From an uncultured Caryophanales bacterium (GTDB lineage: Bacteria; Bacillota_I; Bacilli_A; RF39; UBA660), in the NCBI GenBank assembly GCA_946402785.1, contig CAMIXP010000077.1, positions 1-6,258 on the forward strand: a stretch of DNA of 6,258 nucleotides. Direction: 5' to 3'. Below, piece after piece: positions 1 through 4,757 of the stretch. The position numbers were made by a program, and so were the translations under genes. Each line of letters opens with the position of its first letter. The stretch's first letter is position 1. A model generated the notes under the pieces. It did not search any database and was not told the DNA's origin. It worked only from the letters and a program-made list of their open reading frames with translations.

Positions 1-471
1 TTCAACATTTTCCATTCTTGCGACATTTCCTTTGTTGTAGACATCTGGTTTATCATAGGCAGGAGAAACCATATGTAGTATCAAGTCATACCAACTCATG
101 ATTTGCTTTTCAGTTATTCCTAGCTGATCAATCATCTTTTGAAAGATCTTATGAGAGATGTATGCTCGGTTGTCTAAGACTGCTCTATCATAAAGAATGA
201 CTACTTTTTCTTCATCACAGTCCATAGCAGCTTTTCGAATCGCAATTTCTTTAGAAAGTTGTTCAATGAGAATCATCCATTGAAAAACTTCTAAGCTGAC
301 ACTTCCATCTGGTTTCGGAATCGCACCAGATCGTATAACACTTGTTGCAGTCTCTTCTACTGTAAAGACTTTAAATCCTTTCTGCTCAAAGTATTCTTTG
401 AGAATTTGAAGAGATGTTGTCTTCCCTCCACACGGTCCACCAGTAATCACCAAATTAAGAATTTTTTTCAT
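1..471 (-). CDS. AAA_28-type P-loop NTPase, 3'-truncated by window edge
   Basis: The 157 codons from an ATG at 471 run off the window, so the C-terminus is missing. The Walker A motif is GGPCGGKTT (residues 11-19, Lys17). A VEETAT segment follows at about 42-47, and a strand ends in the acidic/basic pair Asp95-Arg96, followed by LDNRAY (99-104). Near the visible end there is LHMVSPAYDKPDVYNKG and then an Arg-Met-Glu, matching the lid-like H-L-V-T-A-x-D...FY...N.AR.E pattern I associate with AAA_28 (NadR/Ttd14-like nucleoside-kinase-fold) proteins. It probably binds ATP and phosphorylates or senses a small or phosphorylated ligand in the cytoplasm; the substrate cannot be read from sequence. 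GGAGG at 484-480, 8 nt from the ATG, supports the start. The ATG overlaps the TAA of a 46-codon ORF by one base, suggesting translational coupling. A terminator lies just upstream (514-542), so expression may depend on read-through. A distant thymidylate-kinase-like role is an alternative. Confidence 0.8.
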   Translation of the reverse strand, partial: MKKILNLVITGGPCGGKTTSLQILKEYFEQKGFKVFTVEETATSVIRSGAIPKPDGSVSLEVFQWMILIEQLSKEIAIRKAAMDCDEEKVVILYDRAVLDNRAYISHKIFQKMIDQLGITEKQIMSWYDLILHMVSPAYDKPDVYNKGNVARMENVE

Positions 472-611
472 TAACCATACCTCCATTCGAAAAATATTCT
501 TATTTTTTTATATAAAAAAACGTATATTTGAAAAATATACGTCTTTATATAACACATAATAAATTGGGAACAGAGATAAATAATTGTGAGTTTGAGTTTT
601 TCTCTTTTCAT
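471..611 (-). CDS. 46-residue small ORF / candidate leader peptide before the NTPase gene
   Basis: A 47-codon frame runs from ATG 611-609 to TAA 473-471. AAGGAGG lies 6 nt before the ATG, and a near-consensus promoter lies about 50 nt upstream. The product starts MKREKLKLTIIYLCSQFIMC: a basic head, then a hydrophobic stretch (about residues 9-22), then an aromatic, lysine-rich tail ending EWRYG. It could be a small membrane peptide or a regulatory leader. Codons from about 24 to 33 coincide with an intrinsic terminator hairpin and U-tract (514-542), so most transcripts might stop inside the ORF unless a translating ribosome melts the hairpin. The TAA shares a base with the NTPase ATG (TAATG), a typical coupling arrangement. 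I recognise no homologue. The frame could be fortuitous, but an open frame of this length is not expected often in such AT-rich DNA, and the start signals are very good. Confidence 0.5.
   Translation of the reverse strand: MKREKLKLTIIYLCSQFIMCYIKTYIFQIYVFLYKKIRIFFEWRYG
514..542 (-). terminator. Intrinsic terminator/attenuator inside the small ORF
   Basis: In the minus-strand RNA, a perfect 10-bp stem (542-533 with 529-520) with a 3-nt loop (530-532) is followed by a run of U (520-514). The stem is AT-rich with only two G-C pairs, so efficiency may be moderate. It lies between the promoter at 662-690 and the NTPase start at 471, and within the small ORF, which fits an attenuator. It may also end ispE read-through transcripts. 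Confidence 0.65.
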
Positions 612-649
612 GGAATTCCTCCTTGAAATACTTCATATAAAACTCTCTC

Positions 650-661
650 GGTGTGAACACC
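650..661. promoter_or_regulatory. 12-bp perfect palindrome at the predicted transcription start (candidate operator)
   Basis: GGTGTTCACACC (minus strand) is a perfect inverted repeat with no spacer. It begins immediately after the -10 element and is centred on the predicted +1, so a protein bound there would block open-complex formation. Only about half of it would be transcribed, so it is better read as a DNA site than an RNA hairpin. The cognate regulator is unknown and none is encoded in the window. Confidence 0.4.
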
Positions 662-690
662 ATTGTAATAAGAAAAACTTATTTTGTCAA
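662..690 (-). promoter_or_regulatory. Near-consensus sigma-A promoter downstream of ispE
   Basis: On the minus strand, TTGACA (690-685) and TACAAT (667-662) are separated by exactly 17 nt, the optimal spacing for a housekeeping-sigma promoter. The predicted start of transcription is near 655. It begins 8 nt beyond the ispE stop codon and drives the small ORF at 611 and, if the terminator at 514-542 is passed, the NTPase gene. Confidence 0.82.
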
Positions 691-698
691 TACCTAAA

Positions 699-1508
699 TT
701 AAATATTTTTTATATCAAACCCATCACAATTCTCTAAAAGAAATACTTGATACTCTGGATAAAGAGATTTAATTTGTTGAAATAAAACATCATCTTTTTC
801 TTTTAACGCAACATAATAAGAAGATCCAGATCCAGATAAAGTATGATGAGATAGTCCTAAATCCAGAAAACCTTTTTGAATGGAAAGAATCGATTCCGGA
901 ACAACTTTCATAAAATCATTCCAAGGAAGATTTTCCATCCCTACTCTTTTGAAAGGAAGAGAATCAATTCTTTGAAACATATCTTTCGTACTTAAACCAA
1001 AATTTGGTTTTACGACAATATAATACCGATAAGGATTCATAATACTTGGTTTCGATATTTCATCTCCAATAGAAGTTACCTGACAAAATCCAGAATGAAG
1101 AAAGAAAGGAACATCCGATCCAATTTGAATTCCCATCTTACATAACTCATCAATCGATAGATTCAAATGATAATAAGCATTTAATAAAAGAAGAGCACCA
1201 GCCGCATCCGTACTTTCTCCTCCTAAACCAGCTTCAACGGGAATTCTCTTCTTCACATGAAAAGAAAGTCCATCAGAAATATTCATTGTAGAAAGAAATA
1301 ATTTAGCAGCTTTATAAATACTATTGGTCTCATCAAGTGGAATATCATCATCAGAAACAATCGTAATAGTTGAATCTTTCGTAACAGTTAATTCAATCTC
1401 ATCATATAAGTTAATAGTTTGATTCAGTAAAACGAGATCATGCATATTCCCTTTCAAACCTACTACATTTAAAAATAAGTTAATCTTCGCAGGACATAAA
1501 ATCTTCAT
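699..1508 (-). CDS. ispE: 4-diphosphocytidyl-2-C-methyl-D-erythritol kinase
   Basis: This GHMP-family kinase phosphorylates the 2-hydroxyl of CDP-methylerythritol with ATP in the non-mevalonate (MEP) pathway to isopentenyl diphosphate. In the 269-residue product, PAKINLFL (6-13) carries Lys8. The glycine-rich ATP loop is PVEAGLGGESTDAA (90-103). GSDVPFFL (130-137) carries the likely catalytic Asp132. PNFGLST and the C-terminal LSGSGSS complete the family pattern. Length is slightly short for the family (about 280-300). I place the start at ATG 1508 rather than the in-frame GTG at 1517: TAGGTGA, which contains the stop of the preceding gene, forms a Shine-Dalgarno 6 nt before this ATG, and the GTG would lie inside that site. 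The usual Tyr-His pair that holds the cytosine is Met22-His23 here. It is the last gene of a coupled operon headed by a CDF exporter. Confidence 0.93.
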   Translation of the reverse strand: MKILCPAKINLFLNVVGLKGNMHDLVLLNQTINLYDEIELTVTKDSTITIVSDDDIPLDETNSIYKAAKLFLSTMNISDGLSFHVKKRIPVEAGLGGESTDAAGALLLLNAYYHLNLSIDELCKMGIQIGSDVPFFLHSGFCQVTSIGDEISKPSIMNPYRYYIVVKPNFGLSTKDMFQRIDSLPFKRVGMENLPWNDFMKVVPESILSIQKGFLDLGLSHHTLSGSGSSYYVALKEKDDVLFQQIKSLYPEYQVFLLENCDGFDIKNI

Positions 1509-1517
1509 AAGATTCAC

Positions 1518-1733
1518 CTACCATTGAAAGATAAATGCAAGGATAGAGATTGCAAATAGAAAAGCACTCGCAATCATCGTACCCTTCCCTATTCTTTTCC
1601 ATTCATCTATAGAAAGATTTCGAAAAGCAGCGCGTCCTTCCATAATACCTAGTTTATGACCTGTAGCCATATAAAGTCCCATAAGAAAGACACATAATCC
1701 AAAGATACCCATGAAAATTCCTACATTACTCAT
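1518..1733 (-). CDS. Small two-helix membrane protein, unknown function
   Basis: The product is 71 residues with two hydrophobic segments (about 4-24 and 49-69) flanking a basic, polar loop containing GHKLGIMEGRAAFR and then IDEWKRIGKG. The layout loosely resembles small DUF3784-like membrane proteins, but I cannot assign a family. Start choice: ATG 1733 overlaps the upstream gene's TGA (ATGA) and has GGAG 7 nt before it (1744-1741). The frame is open further upstream, but that part is the upstream gene read in another frame. Its TAG forms part of the ispE ribosome binding site, so translation of the two is probably coupled. It is likely a partner or modulator of the neighbouring membrane protein; no catalytic motif is visible. 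Confidence 0.72.
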   Translation of the reverse strand: MSNVGIFMGIFGLCVFLMGLYMATGHKLGIMEGRAAFRNLSIDEWKRIGKGTMIASAFLFAISILAFIFQW

Positions 1734-2215
1734 AAAAATACTCCAATAATGATTCCCGCAATGGAACAAATAATAAGAGCTAAACCTTCTCCTATCAAAA
1801 ATCCTTTCGTATGAAACCAATAATTATGATATTCAGATGTCATATCTTCTGTACCCTTTAAAACAAAGAATGGATCATGACAAAACCAAAGAATATCTAA
1901 AACAACTAAATCATATAGATTCACAATCGTCCAAAGCAAGAATCCATATCCAAAACTTTCTATAAACGTTTTATATCCATTAATATAACGTAAAACAACC
2001 ACTAAAATCAAAATAAATAAAAGAGAAGCACCTATCTTAGCACCCAATTTCTTCTTCTCTGTAGGAATTTGTCCTTCATATTCCTTTAAAGATTTTACTC
2101 TTTCTTGAATCCTGGGTGGATAATTATATAACGTTTTGATAGGAACTCTAGACATAAAATAAACCATCAAAGTAAAAACGAGACATAATACAATACTTTC
2201 AATAACAAGAACCAT
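1730..2215 (-). CDS. Conserved integral membrane protein, unknown function
   Basis: The product is 161 residues with about four hydrophobic segments: 2-21, 63-79, 88-111 and 139-161. The first loop has LYNYPPRIQERV (29-40). The third segment ends with DILWFCH (107-113), and the next loop has KGTEDM (120-125) and a histidine/aromatic patch YHNYWFHTKG (129-138). This NYPP...WFCH...GTEDM pattern matches, from memory, a family of Bacillota membrane proteins usually left as hypothetical or loosely labelled permeases; no transport or catalytic function is established. ATG 2215 is preceded by AGGAGGT, which itself contains the TAG of the CDF gene. A longer open frame reaches further upstream only by reading the CDF histidine tract out of frame. 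Its TGA overlaps the next ATG. The Cys/His residues near the membrane would be compatible with metal handling, but that is inference. Confidence 0.8.
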   Translation of the reverse strand: MVLVIESIVLCLVFTLMVYFMSRVPIKTLYNYPPRIQERVKSLKEYEGQIPTEKKKLGAKIGASLLFILILVVVLRYINGYKTFIESFGYGFLLWTIVNLYDLVVLDILWFCHDPFFVLKGTEDMTSEYHNYWFHTKGFLIGEGLALIICSIAGIIIGVFL

Positions 2216-2223
2216 AGTACCTC

Positions 2224-3111
2224 CTAATGATGATGATGGTGATGATGAGGAACATCTTCTACCTCTACATGACACTCAAGATCATCACAAGCTTCCTCTT
2301 CTGTCTCCAAAATAGAATGCGTAATATGATGTTCTTCTAATTCTTCACGAATTTGTTTCTTTAATTTCGGAACATCTTTTACTTTAGTCACAATATGCAT
2401 CGTTGCATAATTATGATATCCATCCATACTCCATACATGAATATGATGAATATCATCCACTCCATCAATCTCTATAATATGTTTCTTTAACTCATCAATA
2501 TCAATATCATGAGGAGTTTTTGCTAAGAATAAATCAAGTACCTTCTTAAAATTAAGAAGAGAATGATAAAGAATAAAAATCGAAACTCCAATACTCATAA
2601 GAGAATCTAAGATACGAATATCAGTAAAATTCATAATAATCGCACCAATCAATACAACAATCCATCCTAAAACATCTTCTAACATATGAAGATTAACAGA
2701 CCTTTGATTAATAGAATCTCCTTCACGAGTAACGTAAGCTGCAATCATATTTAAAATGACTCCAAAGATAGCAAACAAAATCATTCCTTGATAATGAACT
2801 TCTACAGGATGGAATAATCTTTGAATAGCTCCTACAATCACTAAAATAGATCCAACTAATAAAATGGTAGTTGTAATAACGCCACCTAATACAGAATAAC
2901 GTACATATCCATAGGTATAATCTTTATCTGCTTGTTTCTTACTTTTTTTCTCCATAAAATAAGAAAGCCCAATCGAAATAGCATCTCCTAAATCATGTAC
3001 AGAATCAGATAGAATCGCAACAGAGTTCGTAAAGATTCCTCCTACAAATTCAAAAATAGCAAAACTAATATTAAGTAAAAATGCTATTAATATATTTTTT
3101 TCTGTTTTCAT
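2224..3111 (-). CDS. Cation diffusion facilitator, zinc-type exporter with His7 tail
   Basis: This 295-residue inner-membrane antiporter of the CDF family expels Zn2+ (possibly Cd2+/Co2+) in exchange for protons. Six hydrophobic segments occupy roughly residues 6-195. The transport site is HDLGD in TM2 (His39, Asp43) and HMLED in TM5 (His142, Asp146), the HxxxD/HxxxD arrangement of ZitB-like zinc exporters rather than the all-Asp Fe/Mn type. YTYGYVR (65-71) is the conserved cytoplasmic loop after TM2. The cytoplasmic domain has the typical VDDIHHIHVW segment. An acidic tail with two cysteines (ACDDLECHVEVED) follows and ends in seven histidines, a native metal-binding extension. I choose ATG 3111 over the GTG at 3120 and ATG at 3117: AGGATGTG lies 6 nt before it, and family members begin MKTEKN-like. 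First gene of the operon to ispE. Confidence 0.92.
   Translation of the reverse strand: MKTEKNILIAFLLNISFAIFEFVGGIFTNSVAILSDSVHDLGDAISIGLSYFMEKKSKKQADKDYTYGYVRYSVLGGVITTTILLVGSILVIVGAIQRLFHPVEVHYQGMILFAIFGVILNMIAAYVTREGDSINQRSVNLHMLEDVLGWIVVLIGAIIMNFTDIRILDSLMSIGVSIFILYHSLLNFKKVLDLFLAKTPHDIDIDELKKHIIEIDGVDDIHHIHVWSMDGYHNYATMHIVTKVKDVPKLKKQIREELEEHHITHSILETEEEACDDLECHVEVEDVPHHHHHHH
2227..2247 (-). repeat. Trinucleotide CAT/CAC repeat encoding the His7 tail
   Basis: Seven consecutive histidine codons, six CAT and one CAC, end the CDF exporter just before its TAG. Six of seven units are identical, so replication slippage could alter the tail length without disturbing the frame. Confidence 0.85.
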
Positions 3112-3130
3112 AAACATCACATCCTACTAA

Positions 3131-3139
3131 ATTATAACA
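3131..3139 (-). promoter_or_regulatory. Extended -10 promoter for the CDF-ispE operon
   Basis: TGTTATAAT is a perfect TGnTATAAT extended -10 element (TATAAT at 3136-3131). The matching -35 region is weak (TTTCTA at about 3159-3154). The U-tract of the preceding Nudix terminator lies directly upstream. Predicted transcription starts near 3124, leaving a leader of only about 14 nt that begins at the ribosome binding site. Confidence 0.6.
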
Positions 3140-3164
3140 AAAAAAATAGGTTTTAGAAACCCAT
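3139..3164 (-). terminator. Intrinsic terminator of the Nudix gene, overlapping its stop codon
   Basis: Minus-strand ATGGGTTT (3164-3157) pairs with AAACCTAT (3153-3146) across a 3-nt loop, with one G-U pair, followed by seven U (3145-3139). The TAA (3155-3153) lies in the loop and first stem base, so the last codons of the gene form the 5' arm. Confidence 0.75.
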
Positions 3165-3563
3165 CTTTTCTTTCACAGTATCAAAAAATACTTGAGAAGA
3201 TTCTGGAAATGTAAGATGTTCTGGTAAGGTGTCAGAAAACATAATCTTAGACATTTCAAATTCTTCTGGCAAACTTTCTAGTTCTAATATATCGCAATAA
3301 CAAAGAACCCCATACGTACTGATTTTGTATTCACAAACAGGAGTAATATTCATCTTCGTAGCCCCTGTTTCTTCATGCATTTCTCTTTTAGCGGCATCTA
3401 ACCAGTATTCTCCTTCTTCAATATGTCCACCAGGTATTTCCCATCCTTCTCTTTTTTTATTATAAGAGAATAGAAATTTACCTTGATAACGGCAAACGCA
3501 AACGACTCTTGTATATTCAGATTCATCACAAGTACCCAAATCATAGATTTTTACATCAAACAT
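3153..3563 (-). CDS. Nudix hydrolase, YtkD/MutT-like
   Basis: The product is 136 residues. A complete Nudix box starts at Gly46, with Glu52, then Arg60-Glu61, Glu64-Glu65 and Gly67 in the G-x5-E-x7-RE-x2-EE-x-G spacing, so the Mg2+-binding helix is intact. It is preceded by GWEIPGG (40-46). Enzymes with this box cleave nucleoside diphosphates linked to another moiety. The N-terminal cysteine/arginine strand, and a C-terminal LPEHLTFPESSQVFF segment resembling the LPENL...F region of Bacillus YtkD, point to an oxidised-dGTP diphosphatase-like role, though substrate assignment in this superfamily is unreliable. ATG 3563 has GAGG with 7 nt spacing. It is a single-gene unit with its own extended -10 promoter and terminator. 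Confidence 0.9.
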   Translation of the reverse strand: MFDVKIYDLGTCDESEYTRVVCVCRYQGKFLFSYNKKREGWEIPGGHIEEGEYWLDAAKREMHEETGATKMNITPVCEYKISTYGVLCYCDILELESLPEEFEMSKIMFSDTLPEHLTFPESSQVFFDTVKEKMGF

Positions 3564-3581
3564 AGAATCACCTCAAATTCT

Positions 3582-3590
3582 ATTATAACA
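3582..3590 (-). promoter_or_regulatory. Extended -10 promoter for the Nudix gene
   Basis: TGTTATAAT (TATAAT at 3587-3582) is a perfect extended -10. No convincing -35 lies 16-18 nt upstream, where the preceding gene's terminator sits. Predicted transcription starts near 3575, immediately before the GAGGTGA ribosome binding site, giving a leader of about 12 nt. Confidence 0.55.
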
Positions 3591-3616
3591 AAAAGACTAG
3601 AATTATCTAGTCTTTT
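3590..3616 (-). terminator. Intrinsic terminator of the ATP-grasp gene with the stop codon in its loop
   Basis: AAAAGACTAGA (3616-3606) pairs perfectly with TCTAGTCTTTT (3601-3591), an 11-bp stem with a 4-nt loop (3605-3602) that holds the TAA stop codon (3605-3603). The 3' arm ends in U's plus one further U before the Nudix promoter's TG. The A-run opposite the U-run makes it potentially bidirectional. Confidence 0.72.
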
Positions 3617-4655
3617 GTAATACTTGGTTAAATGCAGTTGCTCTTACTCTTCCTTCTGCAAATTTACGTTGATAAAATGTATCATATGGAACACCACATC
3701 TTTTAGAATAATCTCCTACCATTGGTCTATTATGGTATTCTAATAAGAACCATTGATCACGTTCTGGATCATAGATATAATCAAATCCACATAGAACACC
3801 AATTTCTCTACGGAACTTTTCATGAACATCTTTGGATGCTTCTAATACTTGATGGAAACCATCTGAATCAATATGATGAAGTCTTAATAAGTCTTTTTCT
3901 TCATCGGTATGATATTCTCCATCAATTAAACAGTTCTCCCCACCAGCAGCTGTATTCGATACAATAGAATCTGTACTAAGTGGATAAACTTCACTTAACA
4001 TTGTTCCCAACATACTTGTTTTATCATGAATCTTTTCTGGAAGATTATATTTTAAAGAAGCATATAAAACACTTTGTGCTGGACTCGTTAAAACACGGAC
4101 AGTTGTATTATACTGGGAAGGTGTTTGAATATATTCTTGAACACGAAAGTGAGAACTTAAATAGTCTTCATAATCAATTTTATAAATTGGATTCCTTGAA
4201 TTCGAAGCACATATGTCTAATAATCTCTTATCAAATAAAGAATGACATGTTTTAATTAATTGAATATAATCCTCTTCTGTTGCGATTAAAAATTTTTCAC
4301 GACCACAGTTTTCATCTTCATTTTTTAATACAAATGGTACATGATATTTATGATCTAATAAATCCTGATAAGAAAAAGATACCGTATGTGGTTTCGTAAT
4401 ACCATGTTCTTGAAAAGCATTTTGAATATAATTATCCATTTTTTCTCGATATTCTTCTTCACTAGAACAAAAATAATCTTGTTTTCTTCCCGTTACAAAG
4501 ATAGTAGAAGAATCCGCATCTTTAAGATGATTAATAATATGATAACCATTCTGAAATAAACATAAATATAAATTAGGTTCTGAACCCATCGTTAAGTATA
4601 CAGATTGCCCATTCGTAGCATATGGTACTTCTGAATAATCAATAATTCTTTCCAT
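3603..4655 (-). CDS. ATP-grasp superfamily protein, substrate unknown
   Basis: The product is 350 residues. The ATP-grasp signature is spread along the protein: VPFVLKNEDENCGREKF (106-122) fits the first ATP-binding lysine (Lys111) and glycine-rich loop; VQEYIQTPSQYNTTVRVL (172-189) fits the EYI hinge and conserved Arg187; SNTAAGG (233-239) fits the N...GG loop; and GFDYIYD (290-296) with LLEYHNRP (304-311) supplies the Mg2+ ligands Asp292, Glu306 and Asn309. Such enzymes activate a carboxylate by ATP and join it to an amine, thiol or similar nucleophile. The N-terminal 100 residues resemble nothing I recognise. No peptide precursor or partner gene adjoins it; it has its own promoter and terminator, so genomic context gives no substrate. 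ATG 4655 is preceded by AAGGGG with 8 nt spacing. ATP-grasp membership is well supported, the reaction is not. Confidence 0.85.
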   Translation of the reverse strand: MERIIDYSEVPYATNGQSVYLTMGSEPNLYLCLFQNGYHIINHLKDADSSTIFVTGRKQDYFCSSEEEYREKMDNYIQNAFQEHGITKPHTVSFSYQDLLDHKYHVPFVLKNEDENCGREKFLIATEEDYIQLIKTCHSLFDKRLLDICASNSRNPIYKIDYEDYLSSHFRVQEYIQTPSQYNTTVRVLTSPAQSVLYASLKYNLPEKIHDKTSMLGTMLSEVYPLSTDSIVSNTAAGGENCLIDGEYHTDEEKDLLRLHHIDSDGFHQVLEASKDVHEKFRREIGVLCGFDYIYDPERDQWFLLEYHNRPMVGDYSKRCGVPYDTFYQRKFAEGRVRATAFNQVLQKTR

Positions 4656-4683
4656 CCTATCAACCCCTTATTCATAGTTGCGT

Positions 4684-4712
4684 ATTATACCATAAAATAA
4701 AGAAAAAGTCAA
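4684..4712 (-). promoter_or_regulatory. Strong sigma-A promoter for the ATP-grasp gene
   Basis: TTGACT (4712-4707) and TATAAT (4689-4684) are separated by 17 nt, with TG at the extended -10 position (TGGTATAAT). This is the strongest-looking promoter in the window together with that at 662-690. Transcription should start near 4677, about 22 nt before the ATG. Confidence 0.82.
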
Positions 4713-4723
4713 TTTTGCCAAAG

Positions 4724-4750
4724 AAAAAGACAAGGTAATTCTTGTCTTTT
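4724..4750 (-). terminator. Intrinsic terminator after the nitroreductase gene
   Basis: AAAAGACAAG (4750-4741) pairs perfectly with CTTGTCTTTT (4734-4725), a 10-bp stem with a 6-nt loop, ending in a run of five U's (4728-4724). It lies 7 nt beyond the nitroreductase stop and 12 nt before the next -35 element, so it insulates the Mg2+ pump/nitroreductase unit from the ATP-grasp gene. Confidence 0.78.
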
Positions 4751-4757
4751 CATTTCC

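Noticed and set aside
1509..1517. GTG start for ispE
   Set aside because: It overlaps the AGGTGA ribosome binding site that serves ATG 1508 and adds only three residues not typical of IspE.
1734..1820. N-terminal extension of the 71-residue membrane protein
   Set aside because: It overlaps the upstream gene out of frame; ATG 1733 has a good GGAG site and an ATGA overlap typical of coupled genes.
2216..2275. N-terminal extension of the 161-residue membrane protein (Arg/Ser-rich)
   Set aside because: It is the CDF histidine-codon repeat read in another frame; ATG 2215 has an excellent AGGAGG and a hydrophobic N-terminus.
3112..3120. GTG or first ATG start for the CDF exporter
   Set aside because: The GTG overlaps the AGGATGTG Shine-Dalgarno and ATG 3117 lies too close to it; ATG 3111 has 6-nt spacing and a family-like MKTEKN start.
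3722..4255. Two plus-strand open frames of about 81 and 91 codons
   Set aside because: They lie wholly antisense to the ATP-grasp gene, lack ribosome binding sites and give low-complexity His/Leu/Tyr-rich products, as expected for shadows of an AT-rich gene.
3591..4750. Similar terminator stems (AAAAGACTAGA and AAAAGACAAG) flanking the ATP-grasp gene as a mobile cassette
   Set aside because: Similarity is limited to a short A-rich GAC stem common in intrinsic terminators; there are no target-site duplications or longer matching ends.
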